A DNA stretch of 64,000 nucleotides from Cenococcum geophilum 1.58 (lineage: Eukaryota; Ascomycota; Dothideomycetes; Gloniales; Gloniaceae), in NCBI GenBank assembly GCA_001692895.1, contig KV748200.1, positions 2,058,914 to 2,122,913 of the forward strand. Direction: 5' to 3'. How positions within the stretch are numbered: position 1 is the stretch's first letter; each line of letters begins with the position of its first letter. Both the position numbers and the translations under genes were made by a program. Of this stretch, positions 48,591 through 60,675 are shown in pieces. The notes below the pieces were generated by a model. That model did no database searches. It had not been told where the DNA came from and was given only the letters and a program-made list of their open reading frames with translations.

Positions 48591-51400
48591 AAATATAAGA
48601 AGGTTAACTTATTAGAAATTTGGCTTTAGGTAGTGGCCTATTTATATATTAATTGCTAAAGCCCTAGCATTTTATTTAGTCTTATATCCTCGCACCTATT
48701 AGCCGGAATAAGGAAGGATATATATATCTATATAGGGAAATACAGGTTAATTATTGGATAATAAGAGCCGCTAAAATGTTTAGGTATAGTATTCTAGACT
48801 ACCTAGTTAAATTATGCTATAAAAATAATATAGCAAATAAGTTAGCTTCTAATGTGCGCGATATCTATCTTTATATATTAAGGCTTATATATATACTAAG
48901 CATTTTCCTACTACCCCTCTATTTAGATAAAGCTAGTTATATAACTAAAAAAAACCCCACTTATCCTAGTTTACTAAAAAGTATTATCTATACTTATTAT
49001 CAATTACTTAACGGTAACTAGGCTGTATAAAGCGGTAAGTAAGACCTCTGCTAGGATCTTAGCAATACTAATACTAAAAAATGCCCTTCCTTAAATATAG
49101 TTTCTGCACGGTCGATCTAATACGGCAAAATTCCTTATCTTTTTCATTAGAACCCTTTTACTCTTATAGACGCCACTTATGCCTAAATATTTACATTAGA
49201 TCGAACTAGATACTAGCAATATAATTAAGAATATCTATAAGGTGCTAAAGAAGTAGGAAACTACTTTTATACCATTCTTAGAGCCAGGTATAGAGAAATA
49301 TACGTTAAAGGAAGTAGATTAGGAAGTTTTGCACTTTTATAAAGTAGCTTAGCTAAAGTTATTCGCAAAGGTAAGTAGTAAGCCATTAAATTATACGTAA
49401 TCTGCTAATAATTTAGCAGCCTCTATAACGCTAGGTCATTTTTCAATCTATAAAAGAGGATGTATATATAGGAACTTAAAGAGATTAGTTTATCATTCCT
49501 ATCTAGGTCTTAAAGGCGCCTATATATATTACTAATAAAAGCACTAAATAGTAAGTAGAACTGACTTGTGGGTATACTATCCTTTATACTACCAGTAAAC
49601 TAGCCACTATTGGCAATAGGGTGGTATTTCTTATCCTATCGCTATAGCCGGTCTAAAAGAAAAGCCTAGTAGGTAGCTTATGGCTATAGTTTTATATTAA
49701 GATTTATAAAGTCCAATGTTTTAAAGAAGTTGTATTATAGCTTAAAGGATGTAGGGAATTTATTAAAGTAGTTATATTGTAGTTTAAAAAGTCTATAAGG
49801 ATCCCTAGCGTAGAAGGGACTTCGTTCTACGTTAGAGTTAATAATTCTCTACTTATTCTATTATCTGGTATAGCTAAACAGCTCTTAGCGTCTGTTAGCG
49901 GAGTAGATAGGTTTAATAAGAAACTTTTAGGTCCATTCTTGGTGTTAGACAAGACTATTATACCTTTATAATATGCCTTTTGCTATATAGGGTTTATTAG
50001 AACCCCTAAGTTACCATAAGTTACTCCTATCTAAATTTATAGCTAGTTTTTACTAAATAGTCCGTTTAGCCTAGGTGTCTACGCCTGCTTATATACGTCT
50101 TCCTTAAAGTTAGGTACTGGTTATAAAAGGCATTTACAATAGTACTTACCATATGGTATACCTCTTCCCTTATCCGTTAAATTTAATACGTTAAATGGCT
50201 AAGCCCTATTATCTTTATGGCCTAGTAATAGATTATATAAATTATTTTTGGGATTTCCTAATAAGAAGTTAGAATTTCCTTAGATATATAGTTTTACTTA
50301 CCCTTACTAGCGCTGTTTCTAGTAGCATATCTATATACCTCCTATATATACGGTATTAGAGCGGCCTATTAAAACGTAGTAATAAGATTTACTACGTTAT
50401 ATTAGTCTTACCTTATAGTGCTGGCACTCTACTCTACTAAAAGTGAGTTTCCCTTATCTCTTTAGATTTTAGGTCGCCTAGGTTACCTGCCGTTTAGTTA
50501 CTTAATGGGTTCTGATCTTCGCTTTAGAGCTTCCGGAATCTAATTAATCGCTTTATACGTAATAGCCGTAGTAGCATCTAGTAAAGTTAGTATCTATACT
50601 AAATTATAGGGATTTTAACTATATTAATGCCTTCTTTAATTAAGCTCTCGGTAAGTATATAATATTCTTTTAATATATCTAAAATGCCCGCAGCTTTAAG
50701 GGCTTAAATTAATTCGTTATAGTTAGAACCCGCCTTTAAGAACTTCTTTTCCTATCTAAGGTTACGGTTAGTATATAAATAACTACTATTTACTACTAAA
50801 CTTACACTCTATCCCCTATCTTTAAAGGAAGGAAGAATAAGACACTAAGCCCTCCTAGCGCCTCCCTAATTAAGCAGTATTTACTTCCACCAGTAATAAA
50901 ATCTTCTATCTTTTTAGTAAAGTCTTTAAGTAGGGTTTTAGTATTTAAGCCAATTCTATAGAAGTCTTTAGCTATTAAGCTCGCCGTATATTTATCTTTT
51001 AAGAGCTTTTATAAAACTGCTTAACTAAATCTACGGAGGAGCTAGTGGTATACTTTCTCTGTTTTAAGAACTAAGTAAATAAAAACGGTATAATTAAGCG
51101 GATTCCTAAGGAAGCGCTTCTAATTATCTATATAGGTTTTCTCAACTTAAGGGTTCTAGAAAGCCGTCTTTCCGGCTTAAACTTTAGTAAGAAATATTAT
51201 AACTTTAGGGTTAGGCTTAGAACAGTATATCTTTAACAAACTTAATTACAAAACACCAGTTTCTTTAGAATTAACCCTAAAAGTTATTTTTTTTTAATAA
51301 AAGATTTTAACTTTAACTTAGCTTTATAAACTAACTTAAGAACTTTATTTACGTTTTAGAGTAACTGCAAAAAAGCTTAGTAAAGAGGTAATATTTATAG
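48591..51400 (+). pseudogene. Unidentified large RIP-degraded coding region
   Basis: Plus-strand translation through TAA/TAG gives convincing protein-like sequence. Examples are F-L-E-P-G-I-E-K-Y-T-L-K-E near 49270 and the Val/Leu-rich run with G-V-D-R-F-N-K-K-L-L-G-P-F near 49900. The main frame changes at least once, so there may be indels or introns. No catalytic motif or membrane region was recognised. An 81-codon open stretch starts at 48776. It faces the captain gene's strand and may be cargo. Confidence 0.4.
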
Positions 51401-51449
51401 AATAGGTAAACTTACGCTTAGCTCTAAAAGCGCTAGCTCTTTTTATGCT

Positions 51450-54000
51450 AGAGCAGCTCTAAGTTTCATAGTAATATTAATTATTTTATAGGTGTTATAA
51501 GAAGTCCTAATAATAAATAGTAGGCAAAACCTTTTACTTTAAGCAATAGTAAGCTAACATAAATTTGGGGCACCAAAAAACCTATAGGTTTTTTAATGCC
51601 CTAAATCTATACTAGTGTAAAGTAACTCCTCCTATATACTAGCCTCCTCGGCAACGCGTCCCTAAAGAGTTAAATTAATTACTTAAACTGGATAGACGGG
51701 AGATTTCTAGGATAAGTTAATATAAGCCTTAATTAAGGTTCTATACCCTAAAAGCCTTTCCTACTAGGAACTAATTAGATTCTTCCTATATTCCTATAAG
51801 AATTAACTTAATCCTAAATCTAAGTAGGTACTTTAATATTGCTTTACTAATGGCTTAACTATATTAAGCCCGGGTTCCGTTTACTATTACGAAACTTAGG
51901 GCTTACTAGTAAAGTTATAAGACCTATAGGCTAACTAGGCTAAGAATATAGTTACTTTCTTTTCTTTACTATAATACACACTCCTCTACCTACAGCTACT
52001 ACGTACGTTTGTATAGTGTTTATTTATTACCTTATAATTTTCTGTATTGTCGCCCTATGGTATTATAAGCTATAGCGTCTTTAATAGCATCTTGTCTTTA
52101 ATATAGTATTTCTTTTCCTTATCCCCGGACTCGTAGTTACTACCTTAATTAGGTATATAAAGCACTAGATTATTTATCTACCTTAGGATATACTATAACT
52201 AATAGCCATGCTGCTAAGATCTTTATTAGCGATTGTATTAGCTGCTAAGGTTTATAAGGCCGCTATACTAAAGGAACTTACTAATAGGAAGCTAGATCTA
52301 ATCTCTATAAGGTTTTGTCAGCATATTTATAAAGGGCCACTAGGTAGTCCGCATTACTATTCTTCTTACTTTTCTACTCTAGGGCTTAGATATTAGGCGA
52401 TTCTTCTCTATATCGCGCTAGCTACTACTATACCTTTTAATAGCAGTAGAAAGTTTTCTAGTGTATATCTTATTTGCTATAATTCCAGTCTTTAAAATAT
52501 AGTAAGTGGGCGCGGAATAATATGTATAGAATTAAAGATCATTATAAGTAACCTTAAGGGTCGGAATACCTAGCATTATTTTAGCTGTAGCAGGTATAAT
52601 CCTTCTTGCTATTTATTAGATAGATTACTTCCTCCTAGTAAGCAAATATATAGCCTTTAAAGACATCCACTAATAGAGGCTAGGGGGAGTGCATTATAGT
52701 ATATCTTATAATGTTTTCCTTAAACTGCGCAAGGGTTTTAAATTATATATCGTAGGGTATTCTAATAATTAAAGACAGTAAATCCGATATTTTATTTAGG
52801 AGGGACGGCTAAAAATAAAACTACATCCGTCCGTTATCTATTTAAGTATTTATTAAAAACTAAAGTGGACTATCTACGCCTTATTCTTTGGGACTTCTTT
52901 ATTAACTTTACTCTTAATTTTATATCTTTATCCTGAACACCCTTATTCTTATTAATTTTTAAATATTTTATCTCTGCCATTATATGTTGCAAATTATATT
53001 TTTATTTATTATTTATTACTGCGGTATCCGTAGCTGTAGTGCTGTCTATAGTATCTGGGGTATTTATGGCGGTATCTTAGGCGGACTTTATAATAGATTT
53101 TAAAAAGGTGTTCCTAGCCTTACTAGTAATATTTATGGCGGCGTTAGAGGTAGCTTTTATATCTGCGATAATAAGGTCGCTTATAATAGTTATAGTAGTC
53201 TTAAATCTCTTCTTTTAATATTTCTTAATCCCCCTAATCGTCCCCTTTAATCTTCGTTTATAAAGATATAAAGGAGAATAAAGTAAATCTGCTATAGCCT
53301 TTATATCTTTATAGCTAGAACCAAACTTATTAGCCTTCTTATTATAATAAAACGCTATTACCCTTACTATAAATATCTAAAGTAAAACTAGAACGTGAAA
53401 TAGTAGGACGCCTTACGCTTTAAATAGAGTATACTTCTTTCGTAATAAAGACAGAAAGTCTATATAGAATTAGTCTTTAAAACCTAATACTTAATTTTAT
53501 AAACTATATAAGCATAGCTTTTAAAGTATAAAACGCTATTTAATATTATATGCCTTTCCTTGCATACTAGATAGCTATAGGGAATTTTTATATTTAGTAT
53601 AAATAGATAGAGATGTTTATCTTTAATATAATCCATTATTTTAGCTGGCCAACTCCAATAGAAAATCCTCTGCTAGTAAGGTAAACGCTTATTACCCATA
53701 TAAAATAGACTGGCGAGGGTTATATTCTAAAGGGTATAAATAAGGCGTTGCCAAATCTTCCTACTTTATAGTTACCCCTTTTAACGAGTTAAGAGGCGTA
53801 TTTCGTTGTTAAGCCTCTTAACGTAAGTATAACTTTATAAAATTTTGGATAAAATTAATCCGCTAGTTAAGGTATACTAGCTCCGTAAGATCTTTATCTA
53901 TTCTATTAAATACTAAAATAGGATTAAATAATAACAGACTAAAATAAAATAAAAAGCGATAAAGAATAATAAGATAAGCGCGTAATAACTAGGAAAAGGT
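51450..54000 (-). pseudogene. Unidentified RIP-degraded coding region next to the captain
   Basis: Minus-strand reading through stops is protein-like over most of the span. It may be one or two proteins, or partly the C-terminus of the DUF3435 gene just upstream. Near 53040-53200 it is Thr/Ala/Ser-rich. No domain was recognised. In Starships the genes next to the captain often travel with it, so position alone suggests cargo. Confidence 0.35.
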
Positions 54001-54049
54001 CCTATATATAAGGAACGTATAGTTCTAAATTTACCAGTTATATGCCTTT

Positions 54050-56600
54050 TTATTAGTACTAGAGGGACAGCATAGGATTTTTATATAGGTAAGGCGACTT
54101 ACCTAGCGGTGCCTCTTAATTAGATGCTATACGCTATACGTAAGGGCTATATAGTTTTTAAAATACTTAAGTCCTTTAATCTACTCTAAATAATAAAGAT
54201 GCTTATAGTCGTACCCCTACCTAAACACTTCTTCTGCAACGTAATTATTAAGATACTTTTATAGTATATCCTTCTTTATAAATAGGCGGGTCTGCCTTAC
54301 CATTAAGAGTTAGTTATCGCCGATATAGATAAAGTAAATAAGATTAGTAAACGTTATAGGATATAGTAACTGTATTATCTTAACACCCTCTTTTTTAATT
54401 AGGACCGCGATCCGCGTCTTATTTAGGTTTTCTTAAAAAGGCGAATTTAAGCTAATCTATTCTTTTTACCGCTTTACCTATTAATAGGTGCCAGTATCAG
54501 TATTACTTACACCTTTTTTTACACCTATTATACTTTAGTTTACTTTAAACCTAAGTTAAAATCCGATAGCCTTACTTGGGATCCCATTTTACTAGCTCTC
54601 TTATTAATTATAATACTTAATAAAATTGCGGATAAACTTTATACGGAGTTTTATAGCGTGCCCTTCTTTAAGCTTATTTAGCGGCTAAGATAGCAATTTA
54701 GCAATAGCAGTACGTTCGCGAAATTTATACTATATAGCTAAATAGGTGGGAATATCCGTCCCAACGCTACTACTAAGCTATCTTTTAATATTATAATCGT
54801 TAATAGCGTTATAAAAATTAAGAATAACCTAGTCCTCTTTTCGTTTATATAGGACATTTATAATACTATAAAGTTTATATCTGGCTTCGTTGTAACGGTT
54901 ATATAGTTTTATTCCCTTTACGGCATTAATAGGGTAATATCCCCGGCTCCTAATTTTTTACTTATATCGCTCTTGTTTCTTATAAAGCTATAAAATATTA
55001 GAGTGTTAATTAAGTTTTAACTAAAATTTAAGCTTTTACTCGTTAGTTAGACCTATAGGGGCCTACTCGTCCCTTAATATCCCTATCTATGCGGTATATT
55101 AAATAAGGTTATCCTGTAATAAAGTCCTAAAGTAAATTAACTGGAAATTGCGCTTAATTAAATTAGGTATATAAAACCGTTAGTAGGTATTGCCGTAATA
55201 ACCTATTATCTAATTTTGCTCTTCTAAAGTAAGGGCGCCTAAAAGACTTAGTTAATAAATACACTTATATTAAATTAAATACTTACTGTTTAATTTCCTT
55301 TTAGACGCTCGTCGCAGCTAGTAAAGCTTAAGTAATTATTTAAACCCGGCCACTTAGCCTAACTATATATAGTAATCGCGGCATTTCTAGTAAGGGAATG
55401 CTTTAATATCTAACACTCCCCTATAACTAGCCATTATCTTAATATCTTAAAAGATAGGTCGTTTCTCTATCCCCTTCTTAAACTTTACTTTAAGACTCTC
55501 TTTATTTACTAGGATTTTAAGTCTAAAAATCTCTTCTGGTAAAGTATAATGGCGTTAAAATATATTATCCGCAATAGTAAGGCCTATAAGATAGGATAGG
55601 ATATAAAAAGCTAGGATGCTTTTAAGACGGAAAATAAACCTCTTACTACAGGTCTATTAGCCCCATTCGTGCCGTCTTTAGTTAGCGTTATTATATACTA
55701 TCTACCTATGCCTTTAGAATTCTTAATATGCATAAAACTTACGAGGGCGAAAATTATAGTTTAATTAAAGTTTTTTATATCGCGAACTTTTAGGATTGTA
55801 ATATGTTTATATAAAAGCGCTTTATTAGAGCCTCTTACGCTTAAACTTTTGATAAGAGCTTAGGCTCTTATTGCTATAGCACTAAAGAGGAGGAGGATTG
55901 CTCCCATTTGCACTTAAAAATAACTATAGTAAGGCTTTAGGTCTATTACTAATAGGCATTGATAATTGCATATAAGTCCTGCATATATATTATATCCTTT
56001 TCTTTTTTTAATATATCTAACTTATATATTAGCGTTAAATAGGGTAGAATCCACTATAACAAATTAGCTAAGTTTTTTTTTTTTAATTGAAGATCGCCCT
56101 ATATCTTGTATATTAAGTTCTACGCTATTATTTATACTATAGCCTGCCACATCTATAAATTTATATAGTATTCGTCTCTAATACGCCTAAATTATGCTTT
56201 CCTTCTTAATTTAAGAATTCTTTATATGCTATTTAAGGTATGTTTTAAACGTATCGGCCGCGCACTAACGAAGGGCTTTAGTTGGGTTAGACTTAACTTT
56301 TAAGTAGAACCTAAATATAAATTATTAGTACTATAAGGTGAATTTTAGTTTAAATATAAACGAACTTTTCTTAATTCCAAAACTTATATTTAATAAAAGA
56401 AGTAGAACAGGGCTTCCGTTTTAACTTTACTCTTTTTTAGCCCTTATAATACGCAATCCTCTACTATAAATATTCCCCTTTAGAATTGGTGTCTTCCCTA
56501 GCTCTAGAGTTAGAGCTTAAATCTAAGTCTAAAGCTGGCTTAGAATAAGATGGCTTACCTAGTTTAAAGTCTAAGCTAGAGGCTAAATCTATATTTCGCC
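54050..56600 (-). pseudogene. DUF3435 tyrosine recombinase (Starship captain-like), RIP-degraded
   Basis: On the minus strand an N-terminal helical region (about 56450-55950) leads to the recombinase core. It shows I-R-A-x-A-L-I-K-S and V-R-G-S-N-K-A-L-L-Y-K near 55880-55815, the box I arginine region of the family. An L-R-R-A-S-K-R-K-L-N motif lies near 55320-55286. The C-terminal catalytic block I-G-Y-Y-G-N-T-Y-x-R-F-Y-I-P is at about complement(55156-55207), where the first Tyr replaces the expected His and a Tyr in R-F-Y is the likely nucleophile. Downstream are the coiled region with R-E-R-T-A-I-A (near 54720) and the degraded C2H2 fingers (I-G-D-N-x-L, F-I-K-K-D-I-L, H-F-K-N-like; about 54330-54130). 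These enzymes cut and paste the whole Starship. TAA/TAG stops and the His-to-Tyr change make it inactive. Confidence 0.75.
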
Positions 56601-57202
56601 ATTTCTTACTTTAAGAGGGTATAGTGGTTAAACGCGTAGTATCTTAGTGCTCTAGTAGCTGCTAATTGCCTACACGTAGAAGCTAGCTTAAGAGTAACTG
56701 CTATTAATAGGAATATTAAGAAAGGCTTTACGGAAGATAGGCGTTTTTAAGAGCAGGACAGGGGGGAAAAACCCCGTAAGTAGAACCCTAGAAATTGAGT
56801 ATTAGAAGTAAACGATATAATAGTAAGGGAAAATGCATACGTAGCGACTGTGGGAAAAGGGTTAAAGGAGCGTAGTGTAGAAGGGAGGTTCGTTAGGTAA
56901 GAGTAGTACTTTTAGTAAAGGATAAGGACGATAGTGGAAATAGGATTAAGTAGGCGGCAAATGTTTATAGTTTCTTAAATAGCCGCTAAGGGACGTTTGG
57001 GGAGCTTCAAGAGGTGCGTTATAGGGCTACACGCGCGCTTCTAGGTTTAGTAAGTAAGGGAGACCCTACCGCCCTTAGCACGCTTAGTATATTGCAAAAG
57101 TGGCGATAGATATGGGTCTAAGCGAGGAGAAACTGCCTCCTGAAACGGGGGGTAGGAACCTCTAAATCCGGCTGCGTCTTCCCTAATAACAAGATTCTAA
57201 AA
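56601..57202. other. Right edge of the Starship-like element, upstream of the captain
   Basis: About 600 bp between the captain and the GTTAT repeat. This would hold the captain promoter and the recombinase-recognised end. It is richer in G+C and G-runs (for example AACGGGGGGTAGG near 57145) than the interior. No TATA box or terminal inverted repeat could be assigned. Confidence 0.5.
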
Positions 57203-57207
57203 GTTAT
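57203..57207. repeat. Right direct repeat GTTAT of the 46-kb insertion
   Basis: First five bases of the continued gypsy-1 integrase, identical to 10939-10943. Confidence 0.75.
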
Positions 57208-58254
57208 AGACCAACCATCTAAGGTAAGGTACTTAATTGCCTACTATAATATATTAACGCCTACTATCGCCTAACTATTTCTAGATTATATATAAAAACT
57301 TTACGGACTCCCTAAAATAGTTATCTCCGATAAAGGCAGCTAGTTTATCTTTATATTTTAGAAGGAACTAATTACCCAACTCTATATTAGAGCACTACTA
57401 TCTACTATATATTACCTAAAAACGGACTATTAAATAAAACGTATAAATGCTATAATGGAATAGTAGATCCGGATATATATATTATATCTATAGGACAACT
57501 AGATAAACTAGCTTATATTTACTAAGTTTACTATAAATAATTCTGTCTTAGAAACTATAAAGGTCTTTCCATTCCTAGCTAACTACAGCTAGTATTTATA
57601 AATATGTTTTAAACCCTTTAGTAATATTCCTTACCCTACTTATTACGTCTTATAAGGTATAAAAGCAAACAAATTTATAAAAAGGATAGAGGAACTGTAA
57701 CTATTTCTTATTAATAAAATAATATAGGCCTAATTTATCTATAAAGCCGCAGCGAATAAGAAAAGAACCCTAGCACTAGCTTACTAGATTAGTAACTTTA
57801 TTTAGCTAGATATAAGAAATCTAAATATAAAATAACCTACTAAAAAACTTAATTGGAAAAACGCTGGCCCTTATAAAGTTAAGAAGGTTGTTTTCTTTTA
57901 CACCTACTAACTAAAACTCCCTAATACAGTTAAAATCTACCCTATAGTCCATACGTTAGTCCTTTGCCCTACTACCCCTATATTAAACGCCCTATCTAGA
58001 TAAATATAGGACCCTCCCCTACTAGTTAAAGTAGATAGTAAGAACGAGTACTTTGTTAAAAGAATTAACGACATTAAATATAATAAAAGGAAACGCTAAT
58101 ATATATACCTTATAAAATAGAAAGGCTTTACTAAACCCTTATAGGAACCTATTAACTCTATAGGACTTATATAAGCTATAGAAGACTTTTATAAACTCCA
58201 CCTAGAACTACTACAGCCCTATCTCGCAAAAGCTCGAGTTTAAAGAAGGGGTAC
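57203..58254 (+). mobile_element. Gypsy-1, right part (integrase core end, C-terminal domain)
   Basis: Starting at the exact codon where the left half stops, the integrase continues V-I-D-x-P-S-K-V-R-Y-L-I. Next are K-I-V-I-S-D-K-G-S near 57315 (second catalytic Asp region) and a Gln/Trp-poor core. A basic C-terminal part ends with a chromodomain-like segment near 58060-58200. A purine run AAAGAAGGGGTAC (58242-58254) is the probable polypurine tract. The domain content and strand match the left half at 7925-10943. Confidence 0.8.
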
Positions 58255-58743
58255 TATTATGGGATACCCCTGTAACACCTTATATACGTCTACCTGTTTT
58301 TACTAACTTAGTAACTAAAGACTAACTATAAGACGGCACTTTGCGGCAATCTAATAGTAATCTACTATATTCTATTAACTTTTACTAAATTTTACTAAGT
58401 TCTGCTAGGACTACTGCCTAAATCCTATTCTGCTCTATATATGTATTGACTAAGCAACTAAGCTAACGATATATACCCTTTCTTCCCGTTTTCTTACCTT
58501 TTTTCCTTACGTAACGTCTTAATCTTATTATACAGTTTATGTATATAGCTTAATAATATCTACTTTGCTATATATTATCGTCGCTTATACTTACTCCGTG
58601 ATATAAAGTCTCCTTATATATAGTAACTAATATTAATAGATTTACTATTTTAGATAAATAATATTAGACCTTACTATTATTAAGACTAGGGGTAATTAAT
58701 TATATTCCTTTTATTAATTTTTGAGCTTAGTGCGAGTATTATA
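58255..58743 (+). repeat. Probable right LTR of gypsy-1
   Basis: It begins TATTATGGGATACCCC directly after the polypurine tract, readable as a RIP-altered TGTCATGGG start. The end is set tentatively at GAGTATTATA. No partner LTR is visible on the left, so the length is unproven. Confidence 0.45.
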
Positions 58744-58915
58744 AGACTAACCGCCTATTATTAAGTTATACCGTAGAGCTTCTAGATTCTTCTACTATTA
58801 TGTAAAAATATATATAAATATATCTAAATAGTTAAATCTAATTAAACTGTTTACTGGTTTAATTAACTAAATAAAGTAATTAAGCTTAAAGCTTTAAAAT
58901 ATCCAATTAACTAAA

Positions 58916-59125
58916 CTAAAGGTCTATGGTTTGAATTGTTTGTTTATTAGCAAGCCTGATCCGCTCCTTATTGAAGAAATGATACGCAACCGCTTTCGGC
59001 CCTGGAGGATGTCTTGGGCGACTACTGCTAATATGATCGCCTTGCCAGTACCTAGTTGTCCATAAGCCCATAAAAGTTGTAAGCTTTATAGTGTGTAGGA
59101 ATTGAACGAGCAATATACAGCTTAA
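58916..59125 (-). pseudogene. NACHT-type NTPase fragment, unmutated by RIP
   Basis: On the minus strand, L-L-W-A-Y-G-Q-L-G-T-G-K-A-I-I-L-A-V-V (about 59075-59015) is a P-loop with the Trp-x-x-Gly lead-in of fungal NACHT domains. The usual Ser/Thr after Lys is Ala. After D-I-L-Q-G the sense moves to another frame, A-V-A-Y-H-F-F-N-K-E-R, as in NACHT strand 2, so one frameshift is present. A 65-codon open frame spans the piece in that second frame. NACHT proteins are NLR-type receptors in fungal allorecognition. The segment keeps CpA and TpG and stands out from its RIP-damaged flanks. It is only about 70 codons, so the assignment is tentative. Confidence 0.5.
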
Positions 59126-59219
59126 CTATAGTACCCCGCATGCATTATAACGGGCTGCCTATTTTACTGTAGGTAAGCTTAATAAGATCCTAAGCAATCC
59201 AGTGGCTGCTAAAGAGCAC

Positions 59220-60620
59220 AATAATAAGGAAGTTTAATACTTTTATTTACCGCTAAAACAAAACGTAATAAGAGCTCCGCAGCGTATAGGCGTAGCTCCC
59301 TCTATATTATAAAGCCAGCTATACGCTAAGAGGCCTCAGTCGCCAAAGACTTTAATATATAAGCCCTTAGTAGAGGGTAAGGAGGAGTTAGCTTTAAGGC
59401 TCTAAATAGAACAGGAGAAATATATGGTAAGGCCTTTAGGCGGAGGCTTATTCTTTAAGTATCGCCTAGTGGTGTTAGTAAAGCTCTAAAAGTTAAGTCG
59501 CTTAACTATTATATTAGCTTATACATTTCCTAAGGCTTGCTTTAGCCTTTTAGTAATATATAATCGCGAAGTTCTTCTTAAAATTAGTAAGGCTTTATAG
59601 CAGAAGTTCGCTAGCCGTACCTTTTAAAGGAAGTTATATAATGCTACCGTAAAGCTTACCAGGTAATTAAACTCTACTAAATCTACGTTCTAACTTAACC
59701 TAAGCCATATAATTAATTGGATTAATTCTAAAGAAGAACTCTTAAGGCTGGCGAAAGGGTATTATAATCGCGATAATGGCTTGTTTGGGCGGCTTAAAGT
59801 TAAACTCGCTATAAATTATATTAAGACAACTAAGTAATAAGCAGCTTATACTCCTGCCTGTTCCTTTATAATAACATAATTAGCTTTATAATTAGCTCCA
59901 AAATCCTTATAGACCTCTTTACTAAATATATTACAGCCTATTATAGATAGTAATATTACTGCCTCCCTTACAATTCCTAAAATAAGCTTTATAAAAGTAT
60001 CTTAATAGTAGCAGTGTTATAAGAACTGTAGTAGTAACTAGTGCTAGGTATATTAGTAAGTCGACTATAAGCTAATATAGGAGGATATAAGAGAATAGGG
60101 TCGGGCGGTTAATTAAGGCCTTACTACTAAATATACTTCTCTAGTTAGCTTAATATAAAAGCTTCTTAAGAGGAAGACGGGCAATAAGAAGAAAGATTGG
60201 CTTACCTCTAAGGCCTCTATACTAAGTACTCTAGGCGTTATAAACTAGTTCTATATTAACCTAATTAGCAGTTAATATAGGCGCCTATCTATACCTCTAG
60301 CAACCTCGCTCTTAGGCTTAAAGTTATTACCAGTTACTCCTTTACCGCGTCCCTAAGGCGTTAATCGGCTTGCAGATTTATAAAAGTATTTTAAGTGGTA
60401 TAAGAAGGCGGTAAAAGACTTAGAGGCCTAGAAGGAAGATATTAAAGCTACTTACTAAGTTGCTTTTACTAAGCGGTAGAATTTAAAGACAATTAGAAAG
60501 CAGAAGCCAGATAAACAAAAAAAGACGCTAATTAAGGTAATAATTAAGGCAGGCGTTCTAAAGGCAATTGCTAAGAGATTATAAGTAATATTAAGGAGTG
60601 GAGAAGCTTAAGGAGCGTAC
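59220..60620 (+). pseudogene. Unidentified RIP-degraded coding region
   Basis: Plus-strand reading through stops gives protein-like sequence. The N-terminal part (59290-59830) is Lys/Leu-rich. A gap of poorer sequence follows, then a C-terminal basic region (about 60360-60590) with A-V-K-D-L-E-A, T-I-R-K-Q-K-P-D-K and K-A-I-A-K-R-L. It may be DNA-binding, but I recognise no family. It ends shortly before a perfect hairpin. Confidence 0.35.
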
Positions 60621-60675
60621 TGAGTAGTAATCTAGAAGGCCTTAGGTTCGGCTAATAGTGAATTTTTAACTCTAG

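Larger units (their letters stand above)
10944..57202 (-). mobile_element. Starship-like giant transposon (46.3 kb), RIP-degraded
   Basis: A single insertion interrupts the gypsy-1 integrase without loss of codons and is bounded by GTTAT direct repeats. On the minus strand, the first gene after the right edge (starting about 600 bp inside) is a DUF3435 tyrosine recombinase reading inward. In Starships that captain gene at the 5' edge mobilises the whole unit as one segment with short target repeats. The interior carries non-transposon pseudogenes (AAA+ ATPase, two kinases, Myb/SANT, unidentified proteins) as cargo, plus later copia, gypsy-2 and LINE insertions. Without those two LTR elements the unit would be about 32.7 kb. 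No clear terminal inverted repeats are visible (minus-strand 5' end TTTTAGAATCTTG; 3' end CCCACGTAATAAA). An alternative is stepwise nested insertion of unrelated elements, but the clean junction and captain position favour one event. Confidence 0.65.

Noticed and set aside
10944-57202. Terminal inverted repeats for the 46-kb element
   Set aside because: The ends TTTTAGAATCTTG and TTTATTACGTGGG share only the leading T-run, which is not above chance in this AT-rich DNA.
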